A DNA stretch of 38,884 bases from Oscillospiraceae bacterium (GTDB lineage: Bacteria; Bacillota; Clostridia; Oscillospirales; CAG-272): positions 1 through 38,884 of the forward strand of contig SVRY01000024.1 in assembly GCA_015064585.1 (NCBI GenBank). Reading direction: 5' to 3'. Position 1 is the stretch's first letter. Every line of letters begins with the position of its first letter. Positions 24,511-33,596 of the stretch are shown here, piece after piece. Below the pieces are notes generated by a model, which made no database searches, was not told the DNA's origin, and saw only the letters and a program-made list of their open reading frames with translations. A program made the position numbers and the translations under genes.

Positions 24511-25341
24511 ATGGGTCAGAAAGTGAATCCGCACGGTCTTCGTGTCGGAGTGATCAAGAACTGGGATTCGAGATGGTTTGCATCCGATGAAACATTCGGT
24601 GATACTCTCGTATCCGATAACAAAGTCAGAAAATATCTGAAATCCAAGTTGCAGGAAGCAGGCATCCCTAAGATTGAAATCGAACGTGATGCCCACAGAG
24701 TGAAGGTCTTCATCCACTGCGCTAAGCCCGGTCTGGTGATCGGTCGCGGCGGTGCTGAGATTGAAAAGCTTCGCCAGGAAGTTGAAGCTATTGTTGGTAA
24801 GCCTGTTGCTATCAACGTAATGGAAGTTAAAGTTCCGGACATGAACGCTCAGCTGGTTGCTGAAAATATTGCTCTGCAGCTGGAAAAGAGAACTTCCTTC
24901 CGCCGTGCTATGAAGCAGGCGATCGGTCGCACCATGAGACTGGGTGCAAAAGGTATCAAGGTAGCAGTGTCCGGCCGTTTGGGCGGTGCTGAAATTGCCA
25001 GAACCGAACATTATCATGAGGGTACCATCCCGCTGCAGACCATCCGTGCTGACATTGAGTACGGTTTTTGGGAAGCAAATACCACCTATGGTAAGATCGG
25101 CGTCAAAGTGTGGATCTTCAAGGGTGAAGTTCTGCCGGATGTGAAGAAGCACTTCACTACCTATCGTCCTCAGGAGCAGGCACCCCAGAGAAACGATCGC
25201 AGAGGTGATCGCAGAAACGATCGCAGAGGTGATCGCAGAAACAACGGCGACCGTCGTCCTGCAGGTGACCGTCGTCCCGGCGGAGAACGCCGTTTCAATG
25301 GCGGCAACAAGCCCGCTAATAAGGAAGGGGGCAAGCAATAA
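24511..25341 (+). CDS. rpsC: 30S ribosomal protein S3 with a basic, repetitive C-terminal tail
   Basis: S3 sits at the mRNA entry tunnel and helps unwind message. Residues 1 to about 215 are the usual protein: [21 protein letters not shown], a KH domain with [14 protein letters not shown], and [14 protein letters not shown]. The last 50 or so residues form an Arg/Asp/Gly/Asn-rich tail made of NDRRGDRR repeats followed by GDRRP and GERRF units, encoded partly by a 24-bp tandem duplication. Total 276, longer than the usual 220-235. The stop overlaps rplP by 1 nt. Confidence 0.98.
   Translation: MGQKVNPHGLRVGVIKNWDSRWFASDETFGDTLVSDNKVRKYLKSKLQEAGIPKIEIERDAHRVKVFIHCAKPGLVIGRGGAEIEKLRQEVEAIVGKPVAINVMEVKVPDMNAQLVAENIALQLEKRTSFRRAMKQAIGRTMRLGAKGIKVAVSGRLGGAEIARTEHYHEGTIPLQTIRADIEYGFWEANTTYGKIGVKVWIFKGEVLPDVKKHFTTYRPQEQAPQRNDRRGDRRNDRRGDRRNNGDRRPAGDRRPGGERRFNGGNKPANKEGGKQ
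25189..25236 (+). repeat. 24-bp tandem duplication inside rpsC
   Basis: Two exact copies, 25189-25212 and 25213-25236, each made of two similar 12-bp halves (AGAAACGATCGC and AGAGGTGATCGC); a partial third copy begins at 25237. It encodes the RNDRRGDR-type part of the S3 tail. Confidence 0.9.
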
Positions 25342-25769
25342 TGTTAATGCCCAAGAGAGTTAAGTTCCGCAGAGTTCAGCGCGGAAGACTGAAGGGAAAA
25401 GCAACCAGAGGCAACACCATTACCAATGGTACCTACGGCCTTGTTGCACTGGAGCCCGCATGGATCACCAGTAATCAGATCGAAGCGGCCCGTATTGCTA
25501 TGACTCGTTACATTAAGCGTGGCGGTCAGGTATGGATCAAGATTTTCCCTGATAAACCTATTACAGAAAAGCCTGCTGAAACCCGAATGGGTTCCGGTAA
25601 GGGTTCACCCGAATACTGGGTAGCAGTAGTCAAGCCCGGCAGAATCATGTTTGAGATGGACGGTGTTGCACCTGAAATCGCAAAGGAAGCTATGCGTCTT
25701 GCTTCCCACAAGCTGCCGATCAAATGCAAGTTTGTTGCCAAAGAACAGACCGGCACTGAGGAGGTATAA
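25341..25769 (+). CDS. rplP: 50S ribosomal protein L16
   Basis: L16 positions A-site tRNA and is added late in 50S assembly. 142 residues; [19 protein letters not shown] is the standard start, so the ATG at 25341 (overlapping the rpsC stop) is preferred to 25347. Arg-rich [19 protein letters not shown] is the conserved core. Confidence 0.98.
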   Translation: MLMPKRVKFRRVQRGRLKGKATRGNTITNGTYGLVALEPAWITSNQIEAARIAMTRYIKRGGQVWIKIFPDKPITEKPAETRMGSGKGSPEYWVAVVKPGRIMFEMDGVAPEIAKEAMRLASHKLPIKCKFVAKEQTGTEEV

Positions 25770-25772
25770 GCA

Positions 25773-25961
25773 GTGAAAGCAAAAGAAATCAGAGAATTGA
25801 CTTCTGAGCAGCTGGAAGCTAAGCTCAAGGAGCTGAAGGAAGAACTGTTCAACCTCCGTTTCCAGCTTGCTATCAACCAGCTCGACAATCCCCACAAGAT
25901 CACCGCTGTGAAAAAAGATATCGCACGTGTGATGACCGTTCTTCAAGAGAAGAATGCGTAA
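25773..25961 (+). CDS. rpmC: 50S ribosomal protein L29
   Basis: A small helical protein at the tunnel exit. 62 residues: [21 protein letters not shown], then LFNLRFQLA and the [11 protein letters not shown] end. The start is GTG at 25773, with GAGGAGG at the end of rplP as its ribosome binding site, so translation is coupled. Confidence 0.96.
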   Translation: MKAKEIRELTSEQLEAKLKELKEELFNLRFQLAINQLDNPHKITAVKKDIARVMTVLQEKNA

Positions 25962-25979
25962 CCCGGAAGGAGTAAAGTC

Positions 25980-26246
25980 ATGAGTGAAGTAACAGCACGC
26001 AACCTGCGTAAGACCAGAGTGGGCAAAGTTGTCAGCAACAAGATGGACAAGACCATCGTTGTTGCCATCGCTGACAAGGTAAAGCACCCCCTCTTTGGTA
26101 AGGTTATGAACAGAACCATCAAAATTCACGCACACGATGAAAACAACGAATGCACCGTGGGCGATACCGTAGAAGTAATGGAAACCAGACCTTTGTCCAA
26201 AACCAAGAGATGGAGACTGGTTACCGTTATTGAAAAAGCTAAATAA
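25980..26246 (+). CDS. rpsQ: 30S ribosomal protein S17
   Basis: An OB-fold protein binding helices 7, 11 and 20 of 16S rRNA. 88 residues with [38 protein letters not shown] and [26 protein letters not shown] precedes the ATG. Confidence 0.98.
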   Translation: MSEVTARNLRKTRVGKVVSNKMDKTIVVAIADKVKHPLFGKVMNRTIKIHAHDENNECTVGDTVEVMETRPLSKTKRWRLVTVIEKAK

Positions 26247-26292
26247 TCAGTAGGTACGACAAAGTCCGTATTGAATAAGGAGGATTAGCACT

Positions 26293-26661
26293 GTGATTCA
26301 ACAGCAATCTTATATGAAAGTTGCCGACAACACAGGCGCCAAAGAACTCATGTGCATTCGCGTGCTCGGCGGTACAGGCAGAAGATATGCCAATATCGGC
26401 GATGTGGTAGTAGCCACTGTTAAGAAGGCTGCTCCCGGTGGACAGGTGAAGAAAGGCGACGTTGTAAAGGCAGTAATCGTAAGAAGCGTTAAGGGCATCA
26501 AGCGTGCCGACGGTTCCTACGTTCGTTTCGATGACAATGCAGCTGTCATCATCAAAGAAGACAAAAACCCCAGAGGTACCCGTATTTTTGGGCCTGTGGC
26601 GAGAGAACTGCGTGAGAAGGATTATCTGAAGATCCTCTCCCTGGCTCCCGAAGTTCTGTAA
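26293..26661 (+). CDS. rplN: 50S ribosomal protein L14
   Basis: An interface protein contacting helix 44 of 16S rRNA and the site where silencing factor RsfS binds. 122 residues; [27 protein letters not shown] and [26 protein letters not shown] match exactly the family pattern. The start is GTG at 26293 behind AAGGAGG (26278-26284). Confidence 0.98.
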   Translation: MIQQQSYMKVADNTGAKELMCIRVLGGTGRRYANIGDVVVATVKKAAPGGQVKKGDVVKAVIVRSVKGIKRADGSYVRFDDNAAVIIKEDKNPRGTRIFGPVARELREKDYLKILSLAPEVL

Positions 26662-26675
26662 GGAGGTAACGAATA

Positions 26676-26990
26676 ATGGCAATCAGAAGAGATGATACGG
26701 TAATCGTTATTTCCGGTACTGACAAGGGCAAGACCGGCAAGGTAATTGCTGTTTCTCCCGAAGAAGGAAAAGTAATCGTAAGCAAAGTTCATGTGGTCAA
26801 GAAGCATGCAAAGCCTCGTCGTCAGGGCGAGAGCGGTGGCATCCTGGAAGTTGAGGGTGCAATCTATGCTGACAAGGTAGCTCTGTACTGCCCCAACTGC
26901 AAGAAGGGTGTTCGTACCCATGTTGAAGTAATTGACGGCAAGAAGGTTCGCGTTTGCTCCGGCAAAGGCTGTAACCACAAGTTTGACTAA
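26676..26990 (+). CDS. rplX: 50S ribosomal protein L24 with C-terminal cysteine pairs
   Basis: An assembly-initiating KOW protein near the tunnel exit. 104 residues; the KOW part is [18 protein letters not shown], followed by [19 protein letters not shown]. The C-terminus has Cys72/Cys75 and Cys94/Cys99 (CPNC and CSGKGC), able to bind a metal ion; the second pair is spaced by four residues rather than two. AAGGAGG precedes the ATG. Confidence 0.97.
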   Translation: MAIRRDDTVIVISGTDKGKTGKVIAVSPEEGKVIVSKVHVVKKHAKPRRQGESGGILEVEGAIYADKVALYCPNCKKGVRTHVEVIDGKKVRVCSGKGCNHKFD

Positions 26991-27004
26991 GGAGGAACAC
27001 GGAT

Positions 27005-27544
27005 ATGTCCAGATTGAAAGATATGTATAAAGCCGAGGTTGCTCCTGCCCTCATGAACAAATTCGCTTATAAGAGCGTTATGCAGGTTCCCAAGTTCGAC
27101 AAGATCGTTATCAATGTCGGTGTGGGTGATGCAAAGGACAACAGCAAGGCGATTGAGAGCGTGATTACCGATATCACTGCTATTACCGGTCAGAAAGCAG
27201 TTCCGACCTACGCCAGAAAGTCTGTTGCAAACTTCAAGCTCCGTCAGGGCATGAAGATCGGCGTGAAGGTAACTCTTCGCGGCGAAAAGATGTACGAATT
27301 CATGGACAGACTGTTCAACCTTGCTCTGCCCCGCGTTCGTGACTTCAAGGGTATCAATCCCAATGCATTCGATGGCCGCGGCAACTATGCGCTCGGTCTG
27401 AAGGAACAGCTGATTTTCCCGGAAATCGAATATGATAAGGTAGAAAAGCTCCGCGGTATGGATATCGTTTTCGTTACCACCGCAAACACCGACGAAGAAG
27501 CAAAAGAACTGCTCACATTGATGGGCGCTCCTTTTGCAAAGTAA
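27005..27544 (+). CDS. rplE: 50S ribosomal protein L5
   Basis: Binds 5S rRNA and contacts P-site tRNA. 179 residues; [56 protein letters not shown] and [18 protein letters not shown] are the conserved blocks. It lies between rplX and rpsN with short gaps. Confidence 0.99.
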   Translation: MSRLKDMYKAEVAPALMNKFAYKSVMQVPKFDKIVINVGVGDAKDNSKAIESVITDITAITGQKAVPTYARKSVANFKLRQGMKIGVKVTLRGEKMYEFMDRLFNLALPRVRDFKGINPNAFDGRGNYALGLKEQLIFPEIEYDKVEKLRGMDIVFVTTANTDEEAKELLTLMGAPFAK

Positions 27545-27562
27545 TAAAGGAGGAACTGTAAA

Positions 27563-27748
27563 ATGGCAAAGAAGGCAATGATCCTGAAGCAGCAGGCTCC
27601 CCAGAAGTACTCTACCAGAGAATATAACCGTTGCAAGATCTGCGGTCGTCCCCATGCTTATATGCGCAAGTTCGGCATTTGCCGTATCTGCTTCCGCGAA
27701 TTGGCATACAAGGGCGAGATTCCCGGTGTAAAGAAAGCTTCCTGGTAA
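27563..27748 (+). CDS. rpsN: 30S ribosomal protein S14, zinc-binding type Z
   Basis: A head protein, here the short 61-residue zinc form with Cys24/Cys27 and Cys40/Cys43. The end ([13 protein letters not shown]) is standard. AAAGGAGG precedes the ATG. It is followed by an unusually long 186-nt gap before rpsH. Confidence 0.98.
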   Translation: MAKKAMILKQQAPQKYSTREYNRCKICGRPHAYMRKFGICRICFRELAYKGEIPGVKKASW

Positions 27749-27934
27749 TCAGGAACCCAACAAATTTTTGATCCGAATCTCCGGATGCCGATAGGAAATA
27801 TTTTAGATTTAACCATCGGCTGGCAGCCTGCTAATTCGGCGCGTGAAAACGGTGGATCCGAAGGATTCATGGTGAAAGCCAAGCCGCGGTGCAGGCAGCA
27901 AGAAAAACAAACTTGCATAAAGGAGGATATGAAT
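27749..27934 (+). promoter_or_regulatory. 186-nt spacer between rpsN and rpsH with possible RNA structure
   Basis: Possible stems are ATCCG/CGGAT (27771-27775/27782-27786), GCCGAT/ATCGGC (27787-27792/27815-27820) and a long-range GCCTGC/GCAGGC (27826-27831/27891-27896). GATCCGAA is repeated at 27770 and 27855. No T-run terminator and no strong promoter were seen. The frame of rpsH stays open through part of it (from 27785), but the translation is not S8-like. Possible regulatory or processing element. Confidence 0.4.
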
Positions 27935-28330
27935 ATGCAAATTTCTGACGTAATTGCGGATATGCTGACTCGCATCCGCAACGCGAACAACGCAAAGCAC
28001 GAAACAGTGGATGTTCCTGCATCCAACATGAAAAAGGCAATTGCCGATATCCTGGTTTCTGAGGGCTATATTAAGGGCTACTCTGTAATCGAAGACGGCA
28101 AGCAGGGTATTATCCGTATTACCCTGAAGTATGTGGGCAAGCAGAAGGCAATTCAGGGCCTGCGCAGAGTATCCAAGCCCGGTCTGCGCATCTACTCTAA
28201 CTGCGAAGATATGCCTAAGGTTATGAACGGTCTGGGTATTGCGATTGTTTCCACTTCTAAGGGAATTATGACCGATAAGCAGGCAAGAAAAGCAAATGTC
28301 GGTGGCGAAATTCTCGCCTTCGTATGGTAA
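27935..28330 (+). CDS. rpsH: 30S ribosomal protein S8
   Basis: Binds the central domain of 16S rRNA, and in some bacteria represses the spc operon. 131 residues, normal length, from [30 protein letters not shown] to the end [13 protein letters not shown]. The start 27935 lies 8 nt after AGGAGG (27921-27926); the ATG at 27929 is only 2 nt away and is less likely. Upstream open reading in the same frame is spacer. Confidence 0.97.
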   Translation: MQISDVIADMLTRIRNANNAKHETVDVPASNMKKAIADILVSEGYIKGYSVIEDGKQGIIRITLKYVGKQKAIQGLRRVSKPGLRIYSNCEDMPKVMNGLGIAIVSTSKGIMTDKQARKANVGGEILAFVW

Positions 28331-28351
28331 TCGGAAGGGAAGGTAAGTCAA

Positions 28352-28891
28352 ATGTCTAGAATTGGTAGAATTGCAGTGACTGTTCCCGCCGGCGTTGAGG
28401 TATCCATTGCAGAAGGTAACGTTGTTACCGCAAAGGGACCCAAGGGAACTTTGGTTCAGACCATGCATCCGGCAATGATCATTCGCAAGGAAGGCGCTAC
28501 TGTTGTGGTAGAACGCCCCTCGGATGAAAAAGAACACAAGAGCCTTCATGGCTTGACCAGAACTCTGGTTAACAACATGGTAGTTGGTGTTTCCACCGGT
28601 TACAAAAAGCAGCTCGACATCGTTGGTGTTGGTTACAGAGCAGCAAAGCAGGGTACCACTCTGCAGCTGTCCCTGGGTTACTCCCACGGTATCAGCTTTG
28701 AAGAAAAAGATGGTATCACTTTCGAAGTTCCGAATGCGAACACCATTATTGTTCACGGTGCAGATAAGCAGAAGGTTGGTCAGATCGCTGCTCAGATCCG
28801 TGAAAAGAGACCTCCTGAACCCTATCTGGGCAAGGGCGTGAAGTACACTGACGAAGTAATTCGTCGTAAGTCCGGCAAAGCCGGTAAATAA
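28352..28891 (+). CDS. rplF: 50S ribosomal protein L6
   Basis: Binds near the sarcin-ricin loop. 179 residues with two related domains: [16 protein letters not shown] at the start and [27 protein letters not shown] at the end. GGAAGGGAAGG precedes the ATG. Confidence 0.98.
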   Translation: MSRIGRIAVTVPAGVEVSIAEGNVVTAKGPKGTLVQTMHPAMIIRKEGATVVVERPSDEKEHKSLHGLTRTLVNNMVVGVSTGYKKQLDIVGVGYRAAKQGTTLQLSLGYSHGISFEEKDGITFEVPNANTIIVHGADKQKVGQIAAQIREKRPPEPYLGKGVKYTDEVIRRKSGKAGK

Positions 28892-28909
28892 CGAAAGGAG
28901 TGGGATTGC

Positions 28910-29269
28910 ATGGTATCGAGAAAAGATTCTAACGCTGCACGCGTTAAGAAGCATAAGAGAGTCAGAGGCAAGATCTCCGGAACCGCAGAAAGACCCCGTC
29001 TTTGTGTATATCGTTCTTCGAGACATATCAGCGCTCAGGTCATTGATGACGTACAGGGCGTAACTCTGGTTTCCGCAACCACTCAGGAGAGCGGTTTTAC
29101 CGGAATCGGCAGCAACAAAGAAGCTGCAAAGAAGATTGGTGCGCTCATCGCTGAGCGTGCTCTGGCAAAAGGCATCACCGAGGTTGTTTTCGACCGCGGC
29201 GGTTACCTGTATCACGGACGTGTCAGCTCTTTGGCTGACGGCGCACGTGAAGGCGGACTCAAGTTCTGA
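28910..29269 (+). CDS. rplR: 50S ribosomal protein L18
   Basis: Binds 5S rRNA together with L5 and L25. 119 residues; [20 protein letters not shown], then [26 protein letters not shown] are the family marks. GAAAGGAG precedes the ATG by 8-9 nt. Confidence 0.98.
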   Translation: MVSRKDSNAARVKKHKRVRGKISGTAERPRLCVYRSSRHISAQVIDDVQGVTLVSATTQESGFTGIGSNKEAAKKIGALIAERALAKGITEVVFDRGGYLYHGRVSSLADGAREGGLKF

Positions 29270-29286
29270 ACTAATAGGAGGTTAAC

Positions 29287-29790
29287 ATGGCAAAGAATTT
29301 TAATGCGGCAGAGCTTGAACTTCAGGAAAAGCTCGTCGTAATCAACCGTGTTTCCAAAACCGTTAAGGGCGGTCGTATTGCCCGTTTCACCGCGATTATG
29401 ATCGTAGGCGACGGTAACGGCCATGTTGGTTACGGACTTGGAAAAGCGGCAGAAGTCCCGGATGCTATCCGCAAGGGCATCGAGGATGCCAAGAAGAATA
29501 TGATCGAAGTTTCCCTGAAGGGTGACACCATTCCTCATGAAGTGACCGGAATTTACGGCGCAGGTAAGGTTCTTCTGAAGCCTGCTGCTGAAGGTACCGG
29601 TATCATCGCAGGCGGTACTGTTCGTGCAGTGCTTGAGATGGTTGGTATCAAAAATATCCGCACCAAGTGTCTGCGCTCCAGCAACCCCACAAACGTTGTT
29701 AAGGCAACATTTGAGGGTCTGCGTGCTCTGCGTACCGCTGAAGAAGTGGCTCAGATCCGTGGCAAGAGCGCTGCAGAAGTGAAGAACTGA
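29287..29790 (+). CDS. rpsE: 30S ribosomal protein S5
   Basis: Body protein at the mRNA entry site, involved in decoding fidelity and helicase action with S3 and S4. 167 residues: [62 protein letters not shown] and [20 protein letters not shown] is close to the ATG. Confidence 0.98.
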   Translation: MAKNFNAAELELQEKLVVINRVSKTVKGGRIARFTAIMIVGDGNGHVGYGLGKAAEVPDAIRKGIEDAKKNMIEVSLKGDTIPHEVTGIYGAGKVLLKPAAEGTGIIAGGTVRAVLEMVGIKNIRTKCLRSSNPTNVVKATFEGLRALRTAEEVAQIRGKSAAEVKN

Positions 29791-29803
29791 GGAGGGCGAC
29801 GCA

Positions 29804-29983
29804 ATGTTGAAGATTACACTTGTACACAGCCTGATCGGTGCTATTCCCGCACAGGTTGCAACTGCTAAGTCCCTGGGTCTTGTTCGCATTGGCGACACCA
29901 CCGTTCAGCAGGACAACGCAGCGGTTGCCGGCAAGATCAGAAAAATCGCTCACCTTGTTAAGGTAGAAAAAACCGGTTGCTGA
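29804..29983 (+). CDS. rpmD: 50S ribosomal protein L30
   Basis: A small 59-residue large-subunit protein. The translation reads MLKITLVHSLIGAIPAQVAT, then KSLGLVRIGDTTVQQDN and GKIRKIAHLVKVE, clearly L30 (family: Sx(I/G)xxxxQxxTxxxLGL). GGAGGG lies 7-8 nt before the ATG. Short, between rpsE and rplO as expected for the spc operon. Confidence 0.96.
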   Translation: MLKITLVHSLIGAIPAQVATAKSLGLVRIGDTTVQQDNAAVAGKIRKIAHLVKVEKTGC

Positions 29984-30021
29984 TAGCTTTGACCGGATAA
30001 AAGTTAAAAGGAGGAAAACAA

Positions 30022-30462
30022 ATGAAGCTCCATGAACTGAAACCGGCGGAAGGCTCTACAGCACCCGCTTGGCGTAAGGGCAGAGGCCCCGGATCCGGTA
30101 ACGGCAAAACTGCCGGCAAGGGTCACAAGGGTCAGAATGCCCGCTCCGGCGGCGGTGTACGCCCCGGCTTTGAGGGCGGTCAGATCCCGCTCTACAGAAA
30201 ACTTCCCAAGAGAGGTTTTCATAACAAATTTGCTACCACCTACGCGATCGTCAACCTGGATCAGCTTAACGGTTTCGAAGACAACGCAGTGGTCAACCTG
30301 GAAACCCTGGTAGAGGCCGGCATCATCCGTCGTGAACTGTGCGGACTGAAGGTACTCGGTCGCGGTGAGATCACCAAGAAACTTACCGTCCAGGCAAAGG
30401 TCTTTTCTCAGTCCGCTAAGGAAAAGATTGAAGCGGCCGGTGGAAAGACCGAGGTGATTTGA
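30022..30462 (+). CDS. rplO: 50S ribosomal protein L15
   Basis: A late-assembling 50S protein. 146 residues: [20 protein letters not shown], the Gly-rich [30 protein letters not shown] and the end [15 protein letters not shown]. The stop is separated by one nt from the secY start, so secY translation is probably coupled. Confidence 0.98.
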   Translation: MKLHELKPAEGSTAPAWRKGRGPGSGNGKTAGKGHKGQNARSGGGVRPGFEGGQIPLYRKLPKRGFHNKFATTYAIVNLDQLNGFEDNAVVNLETLVEAGIIRRELCGLKVLGRGEITKKLTVQAKVFSQSAKEKIEAAGGKTEVI

Positions 30463-30463
30463 G

Positions 30464-31834
30464 GTGTCCGGAATTAAGAAGGCAATTGCGTCTATCAGAA
30501 ACGTATTTTCCGTAGCTGATATTCGCAAAAAAATCCTGTTTACAGTACTGATTATAGTTCTGTTTAGATTTGGATCTCAGATTCCGGTTCCTTTCATGAA
30601 CCCCAAATTGATCGAAGGCAGTTTCTCTGTTGGCATCTTGGATTTCATGAATATGCTTTCCGGTAACGCACTGAGCCAAGCTACTTTGTTTGCACTTGGT
30701 ATTTCTCCCTATATTACCTCCTCTATCGTAATGCAGCTTCTCTGCGTGGCTATTCCCAAGCTGGAAAAGATGTCTAAGGATGAGGAAGGTAAAAAGACGA
30801 TTCAGAAGATCACCCGTTATGTTACGGTTGGTTTGGCACTGATCATGGCAATCGGTTATTATATGATGCTTAACAACATCGATAATGCCATCACTCCCAT
30901 TGAGGGTCACGGCTTCTTTACCGCAGTTGTCATCATCGCCAGCTACTGTGCGGGCGCGTCTCTGGTTATGTGGTTGGGTGAAAAAATTAACCAGAAGGGT
31001 ATCGGCAATGGTATTTCCATTATCCTGTTTGTAAACATTCTGGTTTCCTTCCCCTCCTACCTTGTTAAGATCTTCCGTGCCATCGGCGGTACTATGACTA
31101 CTGCCAACGGCGGCACTGCGCAGATGGAACACTGGTGGATCGGTACCATCATTGGTATCCTTGGTCTGGTATTCATTATCGCAATGATTGCTTTCATGGT
31201 ATTCATGTCCGATAGTGAACGCAGAATCCCTGTTCAGTATGCAAAGAGAGTGGTTGGTAGAAAAATGTACGGCGGCCAGTCTTCAAACCTTCCTTTGAAG
31301 GTCAATATGACCGGCGTTATGCCCATCATCTTCGCAAGCTCTATCGTTTCTATTCCCGCTACCATCGCAGCGTTTGCGGGTAAGACCAATGCGACAAAGG
31401 GCTTCTGGGGATTGATTGCTAACCATTTCGTTACCAATACCATTCCTTACACGATTGTATTCCTTGTATTGTTGTTGGCATTTGCTTACTTCTATATTGC
31501 GATTTCCTTCAATCCTGTAGAAGTATCCAACAATCTGCGCAAAAACGGTGGCTTTGTTCCCGGTATTCGTCCCGGCAAACCCACCTCCGATTATATCACT
31601 CGCGTTTTGTCTAAGATCACCTTTATCGGCGCTTTGTGCCTGATGATCGTAGCCGGTCTCCCCATGATCATGGGTATCTTCGGTCAGATCTTTGGTGATA
31701 CCGACTGGTATATTCTCACCTATTTTGCATTCAGCGGCAACTCGTTGCTGATCGTTATCGGTGTTGCACTGGAAACTGTACGCGACATCGAATCTCAGAT
31801 GACCCTACGTCATTTCAAGGGCTTCCTTGAATAA
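30464..31834 (+). CDS. secY: Protein translocase channel subunit SecY
   Basis: The pore of the Sec translocon. 456 residues with ten expected membrane helices; RFGSQIPVP near helix 1, the plug and QATLFALGISPYITSSIVMQLL, then YAKRVVGRKMYGGQSSNLPLKVNMTGVMP in the cytosolic loop region and the cytosolic C5 loop GGFVPGIRPGKPTSDYI. The start is GTG at 30464; GAGGTGA (30451-30457) lies 6 nt upstream inside rplO. Standard position at the end of the spc part. Confidence 0.98.
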   Translation: MSGIKKAIASIRNVFSVADIRKKILFTVLIIVLFRFGSQIPVPFMNPKLIEGSFSVGILDFMNMLSGNALSQATLFALGISPYITSSIVMQLLCVAIPKLEKMSKDEEGKKTIQKITRYVTVGLALIMAIGYYMMLNNIDNAITPIEGHGFFTAVVIIASYCAGASLVMWLGEKINQKGIGNGISIILFVNILVSFPSYLVKIFRAIGGTMTTANGGTAQMEHWWIGTIIGILGLVFIIAMIAFMVFMSDSERRIPVQYAKRVVGRKMYGGQSSNLPLKVNMTGVMPIIFASSIVSIPATIAAFAGKTNATKGFWGLIANHFVTNTIPYTIVFLVLLLAFAYFYIAISFNPVEVSNNLRKNGGFVPGIRPGKPTSDYITRVLSKITFIGALCLMIVAGLPMIMGIFGQIFGDTDWYILTYFAFSGNSLLIVIGVALETVRDIESQMTLRHFKGFLE

Positions 31835-31846
31835 TAAGCTTCCTCT

Positions 31847-31866
31847 CGGAGCGCTACAGCGCTCCG
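31847..31866 (+). promoter_or_regulatory. GC-rich hairpin between secY and adk
   Basis: A perfect 8-bp stem, CGGAGCGC/GCGCTCCG, with a TACA loop. No T-run follows; an AAGGAG sequence does. It may stabilise the upstream message or slow transcription between secY and adk. Not a typical terminator. Confidence 0.55.
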
Positions 31867-31899
31867 AAGGAGACTACGGGTAAATGAGGAGTAGTTAAA

Positions 31900-32541
31900 A
31901 TGAACATTATTTTTCTGGGTGCACCCGGCGCCGGAAAAGGTACGCAGGCTGAAAAGGTCAGCGAGAAATATAATATTCCTGCCATTTCCACCGGTGCTAT
32001 TATCCGCTCGGCTATCAAGAACGGCTCTCCCATGGGACTTGCCGCAAAACAGTATACCGATGCCGGTGCGCTTGTTCCCGATGAGGTTGTCATCGGGATT
32101 ATAAAAGAGAGATTGGCTTTTGAGGATTGCCAAAACGGCTTTATCCTCGATGGTTTCCCCAGAACGGTTCCTCAAGCACAGGCTTTGGACGCAATGGGCG
32201 TTTGCATTGATTTGGTAATCAGTCTTGAGGTAAGTGATGAAACGATCATTGAACGCATGAGCGGAAGACGCGTTTGCGATAAATGCGGCGCATCCTATCA
32301 TGTGTTGTACAATCCTTCGGCGGATGGAAAGACCTGCGATAAAGACGGCACTACGCTGACGCTTCGCAGAGATGACCAACCCGAGGTGGTAAAAGACCGT
32401 TTGCTGACCTACCACACGCAAACTGAACCTATTAAGGATTACTATGCAGGAACCGGCAAGCTGAAGCTAATTGAAGGCGTAGGCGGAGTGGAAGAAATTT
32501 CTGCTCTGGTGTATGGCATTATCGATGGCCAAGGCGAATAA
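31900..32541 (+). CDS. adk: Adenylate kinase, zinc-LID type
   Basis: Converts AMP and ATP into two ADP. 213 residues; P-loop GAPGAGKGT (7-15), the AMP region STGAIIRSA, LDGFPRT, and a LID domain with Cys126, Cys129, Cys146 and Asp149, the Cys3-Asp zinc site known from Bacillus-type enzymes. The ATG follows GAGGAG. Placed between secY and map as usual in Gram-positives. Confidence 0.98.
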   Translation: MNIIFLGAPGAGKGTQAEKVSEKYNIPAISTGAIIRSAIKNGSPMGLAAKQYTDAGALVPDEVVIGIIKERLAFEDCQNGFILDGFPRTVPQAQALDAMGVCIDLVISLEVSDETIIERMSGRRVCDKCGASYHVLYNPSADGKTCDKDGTTLTLRRDDQPEVVKDRLLTYHTQTEPIKDYYAGTGKLKLIEGVGGVEEISALVYGIIDGQGE

Positions 32542-32544
32542 ACA

Positions 32545-33297
32545 ATGATCCGATTGAAGACCAGTGCGCAGATCCAGGCAATGCGGGAAGCGGGCAAGAT
32601 AACAGGAGAAGCCCTGTTGCTTGCAGGCGAACATGTCAAAGCAGGGGTCAGCACGAAGTATTTGGATGACATTGTACGTCATCATATAGAGAAACGAGGG
32701 GCGAAACCCAGTTTCTTAGGATACGGCGGATTCCCCGGTTCCGCTTGCATCAGCATTAATGAAGAGGTAATACACGGTATTCCCGATGCCAACCGCATTT
32801 TGCAGGATGGTGATATCGTGAAGATCGATGTAGGCGCGTTTTTCCGCGGCTATCACGGCGACAGCGCAAACACCTTTTATGTCGGTAATGTGGCGCCCGA
32901 TACCAAACGATTGGTCGAAGCAACCAAGGAAAGCTTTTACAGAGGCTTGGAAATGGTAAATGCCAATTATCGATTGGGCGATGTGGGAGCGGCAATCGAG
33001 GGGCATGTAACTCAGTTCGGCTACACAGTTGTGCGCGAATTTGTCGGACACGGTGTCGGTTCTGAATTACATGAAGATCCGAATGTGCCAAACTATGGAG
33101 TACCCGGACATGGCTTTCGTTTACGCCCGGGCATGACCATCGCGATCGAACCGATGGTGTGCGCCGGCAGTGCGAAGGTACGTGTGCTGTCCAACAAATG
33201 GACGGTCGTAACGGTAGATGGCAGTATGGCGGCTCATTATGAGCATACAGTTGCCCTCACCGAAGACGGACCGATCCTCCTGACAAAGGTCGATTGA
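32545..33297 (+). CDS. map: Methionine aminopeptidase, type I
   Basis: Removes the initiator methionine from nascent proteins. 250 residues; the five metal ligands are Asp95, Asp106, His169, Glu202 and Glu233 in the order expected, with GHGVGSELHEDP around His169. It lies 3 nt after adk and is followed by the KOW gene, the Clostridia-type order adk-map-KOW-infA. Confidence 0.98.
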   Translation: MIRLKTSAQIQAMREAGKITGEALLLAGEHVKAGVSTKYLDDIVRHHIEKRGAKPSFLGYGGFPGSACISINEEVIHGIPDANRILQDGDIVKIDVGAFFRGYHGDSANTFYVGNVAPDTKRLVEATKESFYRGLEMVNANYRLGDVGAAIEGHVTQFGYTVVREFVGHGVGSELHEDPNVPNYGVPGHGFRLRPGMTIAIEPMVCAGSAKVRVLSNKWTVVTVDGSMAAHYEHTVALTEDGPILLTKVD

Positions 33298-33308
33298 CGG
33301 GGGCGAAC

Positions 33309-33596
33309 ATGACTGGAGAGTTCGTGGTGTCGCTCTCAGGAAGAGACAAAGGGCGAATCCATGTGATCGTTGCTTATGATACGGAAAAGGGAATCATCTA
33401 TTTCTGTGATGGCAAGACACGCAAAATGGAAAGACCCAAACCGAAAAAGTTAAAGCATGTTAAGTTCGTTTCTTATCGGGATGAATTACTTGCATCGGCG
33501 ATAGAGCAGAAACTGCTCACAGATCGCATGATAAGAGAAGCAATTGCCCGTTATGAGATGAAACAGAGTAGGAGGGATTGTTCTGCCGAAGGATGA
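33309..33596 (+). CDS. KOW-domain RNA-binding protein (L14e-like)
   Basis: A 95-residue protein with an N-terminal KOW motif ([19 protein letters not shown]), a basic middle ([19 protein letters not shown]) and a helical end. Similar small KOW proteins lie between map and infA in many clostridia, probably RNA- or ribosome-associated; their function is not established. The ATG at 33309 gives a normal N-terminus; a TTG at 33294 overlapping map is possible. Its last 14 nt overlap infA, whose ribosome binding site and start lie inside this gene. Confidence 0.85.
   Translation: MTGEFVVSLSGRDKGRIHVIVAYDTEKGIIYFCDGKTRKMERPKPKKLKHVKFVSYRDELLASAIEQKLLTDRMIREAIARYEMKQSRRDCSAEG

Noticed and set aside
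25189-25260. CRISPR-like repeat
   Set aside because: Adjacent 24-bp units without spacers, in frame inside rpsC: coding tandem repeat.
27785-27934. 50-codon extension of rpsH
   Set aside because: Frame open by chance; translation not S8-like and the AGGAGG lies directly before 27935.
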